Below the pieces are notes generated by a model. It saw nothing but the letters and a program-made list of their open reading frames with translations, searched no databases and was not told the origin of the DNA. Of a stretch of DNA of 64,000 nt, positions 16,262 to 25,059 are shown piece after piece; the stretch's first letter is position 1, and every line of letters begins with the position of its first letter. The position numbers and the translations under genes were made by a program. The stretch is from Zhenpiania hominis (GTDB taxonomy: Bacteria > Bacillota > Clostridia > Peptostreptococcales > Anaerovoracaceae): contig NZ_JACRYT010000009.1 of the NCBI RefSeq assembly GCF_014333425.1, positions 46,605-110,604 on the forward strand, in the 5' to 3' direction.

Positions 16262-17119
16262 TTAAAATTCGTCTACCTTCTCTTTTACATACGCGTACGT
16301 ACGTGGGCGTTCCTTTTTCAGCTTTGATGGATTTTCCGTATAGTTTTTAAAGGATTCGGCAAAATACTCTCCCGCGCTTTGGGTCGCGTAAGCTTTATTG
16401 CTGGCAGTGTAGGCATTTTTCTCATCCTTATAAATATCTTTGAATTCCTCCGTGCTTTCCGCGCGTCCTGTTTTAAAGGATACAAAATGCCCCATCTCAT
16501 GATAAATAACAGAGCTTGCCGATTTCAACTCAATCGTCTTTGTCGCTGAGCGGAACACACCTGAATAGCTGACTTTTGGATTGACAATTACCTTATAGCC
16601 TCCGTCTTCAAAAGCCGCCAGGATCTCATCTTTAATTTTCGGAGCGATGTCGCGAATCTTTACTTCTCCTCCGGTGGCGGTTGTCGTCTGCGTAGTAGTC
16701 GTTGTTCTTGTTGTTGTCTTTACTGTAGTTTTGATTCTTTGTATTTTTGATTTCTTTTTTGTAATGGTCTTCGTTGTCGTTACCACCGTCTTCTGAGTTT
16801 TGATTGTTTTGTTTCCTGATTTTTTTGTAGAAGAAGACCGTTTTGTCTTCTTTTTCGTCTTTGTCTTGCTTTTCTTCGCTTTTTTGTTCAGCTTCTTCTT
16901 TTTCGTATATTTTTTTACATTCGTCTTCGTTGTCGTCTTAGAAACAGTCGCCGCGAGAGGCGGCATCTCATCTTCAATAATCACAACTTGTCCGTCCGTG
17001 ATACAGTCCGGCCCAGACTCTGTCCCTTCATTGGGATTCGCGATACAAAGAGCGACCATAGCGATCAGAACCAACGCAATACACCCTTTTATCAGAAATT
17101 CTTTTTTTGCTGAACTCAT
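16262..17119 (-). CDS. Secreted lethal-factor-like (ATLF) zinc metalloprotease
   Basis: A 285-residue protein with an N-terminal hydrophobic signal or anchor (about 9-28), a very basic Lys/Thr-rich low-complexity region (about 60-148) and a C-terminal domain. That domain holds HEMGH (207-211) and, 40 residues on, EYFAESF (251-257), which is the HExxH plus ExxxE arrangement of the anthrax lethal factor (ATLF) zinc-protease family. The C-terminal PRTYAYVKE also fits the family. It should cut proteins outside the cell or at the wall, and the basic linker may bind teichoic acids or nucleic acid. No toxin delivery partner (protective antigen type) is seen. A GAGGAGGGG precedes the ATG, and the promoter is clear. 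Confidence 0.75.
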   Translation of the reverse strand: MSSAKKEFLIKGCIALVLIAMVALCIANPNEGTESGPDCITDGQVVIIEDEMPPLAATVSKTTTKTNVKKYTKKKKLNKKAKKSKTKTKKKTKRSSSTKKSGNKTIKTQKTVVTTTKTITKKKSKIQRIKTTVKTTTRTTTTTQTTTATGGEVKIRDIAPKIKDEILAAFEDGGYKVIVNPKVSYSGVFRSATKTIELKSASSVIYHEMGHFVSFKTGRAESTEEFKDIYKDEKNAYTASNKAYATQSAGEYFAESFKNYTENPSKLKKERPRTYAYVKEKVDEF

Positions 17120-17151
17120 AGCCGCATCCCCTCCTCTTCATTTCTATTTTC

Positions 17152-17180
17152 ATTTTATACTTCTGCCTTACTGCCGTCAA
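17152..17180 (-). promoter_or_regulatory. Promoter of the ATLF protease-exoA operon
   Basis: Minus-strand TTGACG (17180-17175), 17-base spacer and TAAAAT (17157-17152), 32 bases upstream of the protease ATG. Confidence 0.6.
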
Positions 17181-17256
17181 TAAAAAACAAAGCACTCCCC
17201 GCAGAATTCAGTCAAGTTTCAATGTGATCCGTATCCATGTAACCTTTCAGGGCATA

Positions 17257-17290
17257 GAAAACGGGTCCCATTTTAGGAACCCGTTTTTCC
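17257..17290 (-). terminator. Terminator after the M23 peptidase gene
   Basis: AAAACGGGT (17258-17266) pairs with ACCCGTTTT (17279-17287), with further C-G pairs in the loop, giving T-runs on either strand. It lies 20 bases past the M23 peptidase stop. Confidence 0.7.
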
Positions 17291-17310
17291 CGCTTACTTC
17301 AGTCCGGGGT

Positions 17311-18750
17311 TTATGGCAGATATTCCATAGGATCCTGAGGTACGCCATCTACCCGAATTTCAAAATGACAGTGAGGACCTGTGCTTCGTCCTGTACTTCC
17401 AACCTCCGCGATATGATATCCCTGATATACTTTATCGCCTTCTTCTACGAGCAGCTCTGAGTTATGCGCGTAATAAGTCTCCATTCCGTTCTGATGGTCG
17501 ATAATTACCAGATATCCGAAAGTACCTTTGTATCCCGCGAATGTAACGGTTCCACCGTCCGCCGCTACAACATCCGTACCTGTCGGACACGCCAAATCCA
17601 CGCCATTATGATTTCTGCCCCAACGCGGCCCAAACGGGGATGAAAGTCTGTAGTTCTCTACCGGATAGATATATTCTCCGGATCCAATCGTTGGCGGCCG
17701 TTCTTTCGTACCTACCAGAATCACTTCTGTTGTTGGCTCTTTTTCTACTTTTTCGACTAGCGGAACCTTTGTGGATTCTTTCCCATTGCTTGTTTCCACC
17801 CTTGCCGTAATTACTTTTGTTCCCTTTTTTCCCTTTGTCTTTACTTTTGTTTCGCCTTCGTAAAGCTTATCCGTCTTTTCTTCTTTTGTTTCATAGTCAA
17901 TATCTTCTTCATAGGTAACCAGTTCGGACGCTTTATAAGTAACAACCGGCGCTTCTTCCTTCAGCTGAATTTCGCTTCCCACCTCCAGCTTTTTGGGGTT
18001 GACATCCGGATTCAGCTCCAGGATTTCTTCTTCTGACATCCCATATTCTTTTGACAGATCGGAGAGTGTTTCTCCCTTCATCACGACATGGGAAGTTTCC
18101 ACTACCGCTCCGGTCTGAATGGCTTCCTTAGCGGCGTCTTCTTCCTGCAGATTATCCAAATTGGTGTTTACCTCTTTAATCTCTACGTCCTCTACAAATT
18201 TTGAGTCTTCTACTACGACATTCTTGCCTTCGCTTGTGTATTCGTCTTTAATCGCGCTAAGTACGTTCTCTGCCGACTCTTTACTCTCAAGAGTAGCGGC
18301 CTGCTTTCCATTAACTGTAATACTGTAGGCTTTCACATTGACGTCCCCTACATAAGTGAGACGTTTTAAAACCTCCTCCGAGGAATCAATATGTACATCA
18401 TCACCCATAGCGGCTACTCTCTTAAAAGTAATATCATCTTTTTTATCGATTACAACTTCGATATTTTTTTCCTCCGTCAGCGCGTTTTGCACCAGATCGG
18501 TAATCTTCAGAACATCTTCCTTATCCTTTACAACTCCCAGGACCTTCCCATTATAGGAATACTCATAAGCCATATAGTGATTAACAATTCCAATCAAGCC
18601 CAGAGTCGCTACCGTAAAAATCGCAAAGGACGCAAGGAGCATAATCCTATATCGATCCGCGAATTTCTTAAATCGCACAAACTTACCATTTTCGTTCTTA
18701 TTCAGTTTTCCAAAAAGTTTTTTTACTGTTTTGCTGAATTTTTCTTCCAT
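17311..18750 (-). CDS. M23 (LytM) peptidase with LysM and G5 domains
   Basis: A 479-residue cell-envelope protein. After a basic cytoplasmic tail one transmembrane helix lies near residues 35-57. A repeat-containing region, a LysM peptidoglycan-binding motif (VVMKGETLSDLSKEYGM, about 225-270), a G5-like beta domain rich in Lys/Thr/Glu (about 275-355) and a C-terminal M23 endopeptidase follow. The zinc ligands are in HNGVDLA and HCHFEI, so it should cleave peptide cross-links of peptidoglycan. The start at 18750 has GAGGCGG upstream and lies 28 bases inside the preceding dnaD-like gene. It is the last gene of the rplI-dnaB operon. Confidence 0.88.
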   Translation of the reverse strand: MEEKFSKTVKKLFGKLNKNENGKFVRFKKFADRYRIMLLASFAIFTVATLGLIGIVNHYMAYEYSYNGKVLGVVKDKEDVLKITDLVQNALTEEKNIEVVIDKKDDITFKRVAAMGDDVHIDSSEEVLKRLTYVGDVNVKAYSITVNGKQAATLESKESAENVLSAIKDEYTSEGKNVVVEDSKFVEDVEIKEVNTNLDNLQEEDAAKEAIQTGAVVETSHVVMKGETLSDLSKEYGMSEEEILELNPDVNPKKLEVGSEIQLKEEAPVVTYKASELVTYEEDIDYETKEEKTDKLYEGETKVKTKGKKGTKVITARVETSNGKESTKVPLVEKVEKEPTTEVILVGTKERPPTIGSGEYIYPVENYRLSSPFGPRWGRNHNGVDLACPTGTDVVAADGGTVTFAGYKGTFGYLVIIDHQNGMETYYAHNSELLVEEGDKVYQGYHIAEVGSTGRSTGPHCHFEIRVDGVPQDPMEYLP

Positions 18751-20015
18751 AGTTCCGCCTCTTTCGCACGCAGGACGTAGCACTCACAGCGCCCGCCTTC
18801 GTCGTTAGTTCCGGTATCCTTACAAATTTTGCACTTGTAATGTATATCCATATAGTCCACTTCAAAGTCATGATCCGTTAACAGTGCTGCCCTCTCTCTA
18901 TTTAACTTCTCAATTCTACTCTGCAGATTTTTAACGTCCTTCTCCTTATCCGCCCGACCGGAAAGATATACTTTCGATATGTTCATTCTGTAAGAATTCA
19001 TCGCATCTTCCAGCTCCCGAACTCTCGGGATCTTCTGATAGACTTCTTTTTTACGCGCTTCCGCCTCCTCTTCTTCCGTCTTTCTCAGATAGCTGTAATA
19101 TTGCTGAACCGTGGCAGCAGAGACACCCTTCTGCCCTCCTCCCACGGGATTTCCGCTCTTTTCTTCATACCAGCTAGTCAAAATTTTGTTAACATAGTTG
19201 ATACTTGGATTTGGTATCCCACTGGTCTTGCCACAGGCTTCCAGAACTTTATCCATGGAAAATCCCATGTGGTCAAACCATCTGTCCATAATACGCATTT
19301 CCTCTTCGGTCGCGTTTCTCATAAATCCCAGCGCTTTATACACTCTTCTGTAACGCGCGTGCTTTTCATCCATCTGCTTCAGATAGTCTTCTACAGCCAG
19401 TACGTCCAGAAGGCCCCGCTCCACCCACTGTCTGACAACCGCGGCGATATACCGCACATTGTCCTTTTCCTTTGCCTTACAGTAGGAATAAGCATATACC
19501 ACAATCTCCGGGGTGGCGCCGTAGTCTTGAATCCAAGAAACAATTTCCATCATCTCTGTCCCGTTTAGCGCTCTCCCTGTGATTCTTTCAATTGATTTAT
19601 ACATGCTCTGGATCTTTTTATTCGACAGAAGATCCTTTGTGTTCCGGTCCTCCTGCTTCTGCTTTTCTTTTTTCTGTTCGGATTTCTGTTTTCCATACAG
19701 CATCCTCTTCAGGCTTACAAATTCTAAGTCATACTCCGCTTTGCCTTCTGCGGCGGCATTTTTTCTTTCCTTTCGAATCACACCCATACTTTCCCAATAG
19801 GTCCAGGCTTTTTCTACATCTTCGACTTTCATGGAAAGTTGACGAGCGATCATGTCATTGTCCAAAGATTCTCTCACCCCTGCGTACATCAGCGCGAAAA
19901 GATATACTTTTACAAAATCTCCCGGCGCAGACGCCATGTATTCATTTATGAAGATGTTTTCCACATCCGTATCAAGCAGGTAGTATTCTTTTATTTCCTC
20001 ACGCCTGAAATTCAT
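18723..20015 (-). CDS. DnaD protein fused to a DnaI/DnaC loader N-terminal domain
   Basis: A 430-residue primosome protein. The first 100 residues form a DnaD-type winged helix (DVENIFINEYMA, VKVYLFALMYA), and two DnaB/DnaD C-terminal helical domains with YxxxGL-like and INYVNKILTSW motifs follow (about 135-300). From about residue 315 the chain matches the N-terminal domain of the DnaI/DnaC helicase loader: a coiled region with VYQKIPRVRELE and a zinc-binding CKIC...CEC cluster (C395, C398, C410, C412). In loaders this domain binds the replicative helicase and precedes an AAA+ ATPase, but here the protein stops 18 residues later. So helicase binding and DNA binding seem joined in one chain without ATPase. 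It overlaps DUF1858 and M23 genes in the dnaB operon. Confidence 0.82.
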   Translation of the reverse strand: MNFRREEIKEYYLLDTDVENIFINEYMASAPGDFVKVYLFALMYAGVRESLDNDMIARQLSMKVEDVEKAWTYWESMGVIRKERKNAAAEGKAEYDLEFVSLKRMLYGKQKSEQKKEKQKQEDRNTKDLLSNKKIQSMYKSIERITGRALNGTEMMEIVSWIQDYGATPEIVVYAYSYCKAKEKDNVRYIAAVVRQWVERGLLDVLAVEDYLKQMDEKHARYRRVYKALGFMRNATEEEMRIMDRWFDHMGFSMDKVLEACGKTSGIPNPSINYVNKILTSWYEEKSGNPVGGGQKGVSAATVQQYYSYLRKTEEEEAEARKKEVYQKIPRVRELEDAMNSYRMNISKVYLSGRADKEKDVKNLQSRIEKLNRERAALLTDHDFEVDYMDIHYKCKICKDTGTNDEGGRCECYVLRAKEAELWKKNSAKQ

Positions 20016-20205
20016 TTGCTTTGTTCAAATCCTCAAGTAATTTTTTCAGGTCAACATCATGCCCTTCCGCGGCGTCCGCAAGCGTCTCCGCGTTGCTGCC
20101 CGGACACCCCATGCAGTTCATACCGTGGGCGATAAAAATCTCTTCCAGCTGTGGATTGATATCCAGAATATCACAAACCAGCATTTCTCTGGTAATTTTC
20201 TTCAT
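19999..20205 (-). CDS. DUF1858 redox-disulfide domain protein
   Basis: A 68-residue protein of the DUF1858 (hybrid-cluster-associated redox disulfide) family. The characteristic CMGC pair lies in HGMNCMGCPGSNAETL near residues 28-43. Homologues carry two cysteines that may form a redox disulfide or bind a metal; no function is established. GGGAGG precedes the ATG at 20205; an apparent longer frame to 20259 overlaps dnaB and is ignored. It begins 2 bases past the dnaB stop and overlaps the dnaD gene by 17 bases, an odd but often seen position in clostridial replication operons. Confidence 0.85.
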   Translation of the reverse strand: MKKITREMLVCDILDINPQLEEIFIAHGMNCMGCPGSNAETLADAAEGHDVDLKKLLEDLNKANEFQA

Positions 20206-20207
20206 AG

Positions 20208-21533
20208 CTACCTCCCAATACTGCTCTTGTCGGCAAACCTTGTATATTTTCCAAGCCATGTTACGTCTACTGTCCCGGTAGGGCCGCTTCTATGCTTGGC
20301 GACAATAACTTCACATTCTCCCGGTTTATCGGTATCTTCATTATAATATTCATCCCGGTAAAGGAAAATAACGATATCCGCGTCCTGTTCGATGGATCCG
20401 GATTCTCTCAAATCTGCCAGCATCGGTCTGTGATTCGGCCTTTGTTCAGGCGCCCGCGACAGCTGAGAAAGTACAATAACCGGACAATCCAGTTCTCTGG
20501 CAAGCAGCTTGAGACTTCGTGAAAGCGCGGAAATCTCCTGTGTTCTGCTGTCGGTTTTCTTCCCTTCCATATTCATCAGCTGAAGATAGTCAATTACAAT
20601 CAGATCCAGACCCCTCTCCGCCTTCAGGCGTCTGCATTTGTTCTTCATCTCCATAATGCTGATTCCCGGCGTATCATCAATGTTGATATCCGCTTTCGAA
20701 AGAACATCCAATGCCATATTAATCTGGTCCCAGTCTGTCCGTTCCAGGTTTCCGGTTTTCAGACTCTGCATATCAATTCGGGATTCCATGGAAAGGAGCC
20801 GCTGCCCAAGCTGTTCCTTCGACATCTCCATGCTGAAAATCATTACGCTGGCGCCGCCTTTGACTGCCGCCTGCTGCGCGACACTGAGAGCAAACGCCGT
20901 TTTCCCCATCGCCGGTCTGGCTGCCAGGATAATCAAATCTGAACGCTGCAGCCCGGAAGTCATCTGATCCAAATCCCGAAATCCGGTTGTAAGTCCCGTC
21001 AGATTTCCATCAAGCTGAGATACTTTGTCGATAATATTGATGTTCTCCAACAATACATCTTTTATATGTGTAAAATCGCTCTTCTGCCCCTTTTGCGCAA
21101 TTTCGAAGATCTCTTTTTCCGCAAAGTCCAGAATCGCGTTGGTTTCCATGTTTTCTTCATAGCTTTTTTGAACGATATCATCTGCCGTCTCTATGAGCCT
21201 GCGCAGTGAGGCTTTCTGAGATACAATTTTCGCGTACTCCGCCGCGTTCGATGTAGACGGTACATCGGCAGCCAGCGCCGCGATATAGGCTCGTCCTCCT
21301 ACCATTTCCAGAGAGTTCCTTCTTTTAATCTCCTCAGAAACAGTAAGGGTATCCACCGGAGAACTTTTTCGGTAAAGTTCCTTGATGGATCTGAAAATTT
21401 CTTTATGTATTTCGCTGTAAAAGTCATCCTCCGTCAGGAGTTCCACAACATCAAACAGCGCGTCTTTACTCAGAAGCGCGGATCCCAACACAGATCGTTC
21501 GGCTTCATCATTGTGAGGAGGGATACGTTCCAT
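20208..21533 (-). CDS. dnaB: Replicative DNA helicase
   Basis: A 441-residue hexameric replicative helicase that unwinds DNA 5' to 3' ahead of the fork. The N-terminal domain (about 1-110) begins with IPPHNDEAERSVLGS, and the RecA-like C-terminal ATPase carries the Walker A AARPAMGKTAFAL (about 202-214), Walker B IDYLQLM, the SRSLKLLARELD and DLRESGSIEQDADIV motifs. Length is typical (440-450). It follows rplI by 18 bases and precedes DUF1858 and the dnaD/loader-like gene, so the replication helicase and a putative helicase-handling protein are made together. Equivalent to Bacillus DnaC by name. Confidence 0.97.
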   Translation of the reverse strand: MERIPPHNDEAERSVLGSALLSKDALFDVVELLTEDDFYSEIHKEIFRSIKELYRKSSPVDTLTVSEEIKRRNSLEMVGGRAYIAALAADVPSTSNAAEYAKIVSQKASLRRLIETADDIVQKSYEENMETNAILDFAEKEIFEIAQKGQKSDFTHIKDVLLENINIIDKVSQLDGNLTGLTTGFRDLDQMTSGLQRSDLIILAARPAMGKTAFALSVAQQAAVKGGASVMIFSMEMSKEQLGQRLLSMESRIDMQSLKTGNLERTDWDQINMALDVLSKADINIDDTPGISIMEMKNKCRRLKAERGLDLIVIDYLQLMNMEGKKTDSRTQEISALSRSLKLLARELDCPVIVLSQLSRAPEQRPNHRPMLADLRESGSIEQDADIVIFLYRDEYYNEDTDKPGECEVIVAKHRSGPTGTVDVTWLGKYTRFADKSSIGR

Positions 21534-21551
21534 AAGAATCTGCTCCTCGCA

Positions 21552-21995
21552 TTAAACGGTCACTTTTACTTTCAGTTCCGCCACCACATCGGTATAGAGT
21601 TTAATCGGAACGACAAACTCGCCAGTCTGTTTAATTGGGTTAGCCAGCTCGACTTTTTTCTTGTCGATCTTTATCTGATGCTGATCTTCAAGCGCCTGCG
21701 CGATGTCTTTCGATGTGATGGATCCAAACAATCTGCCACCTTCTCCACCCTTTGTTTTAATTTCAATGGCAAGATCGCTGATTCTTTTCGCGTTCGCTTC
21801 TGCCGCAGCCTTTTGTTCCGCTCTCTTTTCCGCAGCAATCTCCTGCTGCTTTTTCAGGTTCTTTATATTTCCTTCTGTCGCTTCTTTGGCGATTCCTCTT
21901 GGGATCAGCATGTTTCTCGCGTATCCGTCGCTTACTTTTACAACGTCTCCTGCTTTTCCCGTTCCTTTTAAATCTTTCTGTAATATTACTATCAT
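21552..21995 (-). CDS. rplI: 50S ribosomal protein L9
   Basis: A 147-residue L9. The N-terminal domain (MIVILQKDLKGTGKAGDVVKV, then GYARNMLIPRGIA) binds 23S rRNA, a long helix rich in Lys and Glu follows, and the C-terminal domain shows GGRLFGSITSKDIAQAL. It has the common Firmicute context gdpP-rplI-dnaB. An AGGAGG lies upstream of the ATG. Confidence 0.97.
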   Translation of the reverse strand: MIVILQKDLKGTGKAGDVVKVSDGYARNMLIPRGIAKEATEGNIKNLKKQQEIAAEKRAEQKAAAEANAKRISDLAIEIKTKGGEGGRLFGSITSKDIAQALEDQHQIKIDKKKVELANPIKQTGEFVVPIKLYTDVVAELKVKVTV

Positions 21996-22021
21996 TTATT
22001 TTACCCTCCTAATGTGATAGG

Positions 22022-23776
22022 TTAAAGAAATTCCTTTAAAATCACCTTCAATTGCTCCAGCGTTTCTTCCGGCGACATATCCACCTGCGCGCCGGCTGTA
22101 TTGAGATGCCCGCCGCCGCCCAATTTTTCCATAATAATCTGGACATTAATATCTCCTAAAGATCGCGCGCTTACCACGGTCTCTCCCCGATCGTTTTTTC
22201 CGGCAACAAAAGACGCTCGGATTCCCTGAACGGTCAGCAGTTCATCTGCTACCTGAGAATTTACAATCTGCGCGTTGGGGTTTTCACCCTGGCAAACCGA
22301 CATAGCGATTCCATCATCCAGGAATTCAGCGCCCGCGATACATTTTGCCCGGATTTTAAAGCTTTCCATATCCGATTGGAAATACCGCTTTACAACGGCA
22401 GTATCCGCTCCGCATCTGCGCAGCCAGGAAGCCGCCTCAAAAGTACGGACCCCTGTCTTTACCGCGAACCGATTTGTATCAACCGTAATACCTGCCAGCA
22501 GCGCTTCCGCGTCCATTTTACTCAGAGTCTTTTTTTCCTCCGAATATTGTATAATCTCTGTAACCAGTTCAGCCGTGGAGGACGCGTAAGGCTCCATATA
22601 GGAAAGGATCATATGCGAGATCGCTTCCTCCGCCTTCCTATGGTGATCAATTACCACGATTTTATCCGAGCTGAGAAGTTCCGGACATTCTACAAGGCTT
22701 GGCCTGTGAGTGTCCAGCACAACTACCAGCGTGTCCTCATCACAGAGGGCAACAGCTTTTTCCGAATTGATAAAACTGTAAGCCTCAGTCTCCTTCGCTG
22801 CCTGATAAATAGCTGCCAGCGCTTCGTTGTAGCTGTTGATAACAATATGCGCTTCCTTTTTGCTGCTGACCGCGATTCGATAAATTCCCAGCGATGCGCC
22901 AAAGCAGTCCATATCCGGATTCCGATGGCCCATGATAATTACACGGGATGACTGGGCAATCAGCTGTTTGAGCGCGTGAGCGATTACTCTGGACTTTCCT
23001 TTATTCCGCTTTTCTACAGCCTGGGTTTTTCCGCCATAATATTCAATCTGCCGCGCGCTTTTAACAACTGCCTGATCACCGCCCCTTCCCAGCGCGATGT
23101 CCAGAGCGTCGGTCGCGAACTGATCGGTCTGCAGCAGCGATTCACCTCCAACACCAATTCCGATACTAAGTGTTACAGGGAAGTCCGATTCGGTTTCTAA
23201 CTGCCGGATTTCATCCAGTACAGGGAACTTTGTTTCGACCATTTTTTCATAATGCTTATAGGCAAAAATCATAAGGTACAAATGATCTTTGTAATGGGTG
23301 ACAGACGCGTCCATCTTAGCGCCCCAGCTGCGTACAACCTTGTCAATCTCTGTTGCCAATAGCATCTGCGCGTCTTCCCCTGTGCTGGAAGTCAATTCAT
23401 CAAAATTATCTACATTTACTACTGCCATGCAGCAGCGTTCCTGACGGCGCTGCTCTTTGATCGTTTCATAGTCGGTAACATCAAAAAAGTACATGACAAT
23501 ACTGGCCAGCTCTCCTTCTCCAATAAAAGATGTAAGGATTTTAAAAACCTTCTCATTTCGAGAAAGGATAAGCGGTCTTCCTTCTCCGGTCGCTTCCCGG
23601 ATATCTAAATATTTAATGCCGGTCAGGGTAAAAACATCCGCTCCCTGAATTCCATCATAGATGAACACCTCGTCGATCTTGTCACTTGCCCTCGCAACCT
23701 TTCCCTGCGGGTTCAAGATACAAAGAGGCACCGGTGAATATGCACAAAGCAGTTTTTCAATTCGAGTTACGTACAT
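22022..23776 (-). CDS. gdpP: GdpP-like c-di-AMP phosphodiesterase, without membrane helices
   Basis: A 584-residue protein of the DHH/DHHA1 phosphodiesterase family that degrades cyclic di-AMP. It has a PAS-like region (1-90), a degenerate GGDEF domain (about 105-240, no intact GGDEF motif), a DHH domain with GHRNPDMDCFGAS and DHHRKAEEA, and a DHHA1 domain ending with GGGGHLNTAGAQ. Bacillus and most clostridial GdpP begin with two transmembrane helices; this one starts directly at the PAS domain, so it looks soluble. The ATG at 23776 follows AGGAG/AGGAA and no longer start with helices fits. It is preceded by the DUF2232 membrane protein and followed by rplI. Confidence 0.88.
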   Translation of the reverse strand: MYVTRIEKLLCAYSPVPLCILNPQGKVARASDKIDEVFIYDGIQGADVFTLTGIKYLDIREATGEGRPLILSRNEKVFKILTSFIGEGELASIVMYFFDVTDYETIKEQRRQERCCMAVVNVDNFDELTSSTGEDAQMLLATEIDKVVRSWGAKMDASVTHYKDHLYLMIFAYKHYEKMVETKFPVLDEIRQLETESDFPVTLSIGIGVGGESLLQTDQFATDALDIALGRGGDQAVVKSARQIEYYGGKTQAVEKRNKGKSRVIAHALKQLIAQSSRVIIMGHRNPDMDCFGASLGIYRIAVSSKKEAHIVINSYNEALAAIYQAAKETEAYSFINSEKAVALCDEDTLVVVLDTHRPSLVECPELLSSDKIVVIDHHRKAEEAISHMILSYMEPYASSTAELVTEIIQYSEEKKTLSKMDAEALLAGITVDTNRFAVKTGVRTFEAASWLRRCGADTAVVKRYFQSDMESFKIRAKCIAGAEFLDDGIAMSVCQGENPNAQIVNSQVADELLTVQGIRASFVAGKNDRGETVVSARSLGDINVQIIMEKLGGGGHLNTAGAQVDMSPEETLEQLKVILKEFL

Positions 23777-23806
23777 GCAGTTCCTATCTCCTGTCCCTGT
23801 TAAAAG

Positions 23807-24541
23807 TTACCTCATCCGCTGTTTCATCCTGAAAATCACATCCGCGAGCCCCAGAATCATGAGAAGCAGCTTTCCGATACCGAAAAACAGCAGGAAGATG
23901 ATTATAATAACAACGATTATCTTGGGTACTCCTCTTTTATAGCAAAGCATAAAAATAACGGACATCCCCTGCAGGCTGAAAGCAAAATCAAACAATGCGT
24001 TTATGTTGGCAGCCAGCATTTGACCCGGCAACGCTTCAAAATTCGTAAGAAGCCAAGACAGGAGATAAAGTCCCACCCAAGCAATTACGATATTTCTGGG
24101 GAGATTAAACTCCCTGAATCTGTCCATGCGGATCGCCGGTTCGCCATTTATCTTTATGAGCCTGCTCAATATCAAATATTCTGTATACGCGCCTGCCGCT
24201 GCAAAAATCGCGATTGTGGAAGGAAGCAGCTCCGCAGCCTGTTCATATATTTGTTGCAAAAGCTCAGCTCGCTGATTTTCCGACAATTCCGCTCCAAGGA
24301 AATTCGCTACATTCGGATCTCCTGCCAGGCTCTCCGCCATATAGCGGATATTCTCCTGGAATTGAGAGAATATGCTGTGGCCCGCGGCAGAAGCTAGAAT
24401 CATGATGAAAAGCGCTCCGCTTATCCCTCCAATTGCTCCCTCTACAACAACCCGGTACGGAGACATTTTCTTTTTCATCAGCCCTGCCATAACGGGAATT
24501 GGAATCAGCAATGCTGTAAAAAACATGAATGACAGATACAT
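23807..24541 (-). CDS. DUF2232 (YybS-like) membrane protein
   Basis: A 244-residue integral membrane protein with about six helices, the first beginning at residue 3 and the last near 205-230. It resembles the DUF2232 family, of which Bacillus YybS is a member, always placed before gdpP and rplI; function unknown. It is shorter than YybS (about 310), with the first helices missing relative to that family. A promoter with an extended -10 lies 47 bases upstream, and GGAAGGAA precedes the ATG. It is the first gene of the operon ending with the M23 peptidase. Confidence 0.78.
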   Translation of the reverse strand: MYLSFMFFTALLIPIPVMAGLMKKKMSPYRVVVEGAIGGISGALFIMILASAAGHSIFSQFQENIRYMAESLAGDPNVANFLGAELSENQRAELLQQIYEQAAELLPSTIAIFAAAGAYTEYLILSRLIKINGEPAIRMDRFREFNLPRNIVIAWVGLYLLSWLLTNFEALPGQMLAANINALFDFAFSLQGMSVIFMLCYKRGVPKIIVVIIIIFLLFFGIGKLLLMILGLADVIFRMKQRMR

Positions 24542-24587
24542 GAACCGTTCCTTCCTGCGGCTATACCGTCCTAAAAGGTTTGCGACT

Positions 24588-24616
24588 ATTATACCATAGT
24601 TTTGCCTGCTTGTCTG
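24588..24616 (-). promoter_or_regulatory. Promoter of the DUF2232-gdpP-rplI-dnaB operon
   Basis: Minus strand: TATAAT (24593-24588) preceded by TGG (extended -10), 17-base spacer, and a CAGACA -35 (24616-24611). Confidence 0.65.
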
Positions 24617-24735
24617 CCCCTAGATGTTGTGCTGAACTTGTGTCAATGTACAACAACGCCCAGAGACCACAGCTCCCAAACCAGGATTTTCCGATAAAGA
24701 AAGCGGAAACACCGTTTTAACGATATTTCCTACAT

Positions 24736-24776
24736 TATAAAAAAGGATCAGTCTGTGTTTTACATCTGATCCCTTT
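24736..24776 (-). terminator. Terminator after rpsR
   Basis: Minus-strand GGGATCAG pairs with CTGATCC and is followed by TTTTTTATAA. It closes the rpsF-ssb-rpsR operon. The stretch 24617-24735 between it and the next promoter holds only a small inverted repeat (TTTCCG/CGGAAA) and nothing recognised. Confidence 0.75.
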
Positions 24777-24810
24777 GAAATTTGGATTTTCTGTGGCTGC
24801 GCCAGCCAAT

Positions 24811-25041
24811 TTAGTCTGCTGTATACGGCAACAGCGCTACAATTCTTGCTCTTTTAATCGCTCTTGTCACTTCTCTTTGATGAATCGCGCAAGTTCCGGT
24901 GATTCTCTTCGGGAGAATCTTTCCTCTTTCTGTTACATATTTCTTCAGTTTTTCAACATCTTTATAATCAATCGTCTCTGTCTTATCCGCACAGAACTGG
25001 CAGACTTTCTTTCTTCTCATGCCACCGCGTCTTTTTTCCAT
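24811..25041 (-). CDS. rpsR: 30S ribosomal protein S18
   Basis: A 76-residue S18 with the basic N-terminus, CQFCADK zinc-type cysteines, the [13 protein letters not shown] segment and [21 protein letters not shown]. It forms a heterodimer with S6 on 16S rRNA. AGGAG precedes the ATG; it lies 18 bases from ssb. Confidence 0.97.
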   Translation of the reverse strand: MEKRRGGMRRKKVCQFCADKTETIDYKDVEKLKKYVTERGKILPKRITGTCAIHQREVTRAIKRARIVALLPYTAD

Positions 25042-25059
25042 GACATAATCTCCTTTCCT

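Noticed and set aside
16680..16960. Low-complexity Lys/Thr tract as a DNA repeat or CRISPR-like array
   Set aside because: The DNA is not in regular units; it codes for a varied basic linker of one protein.
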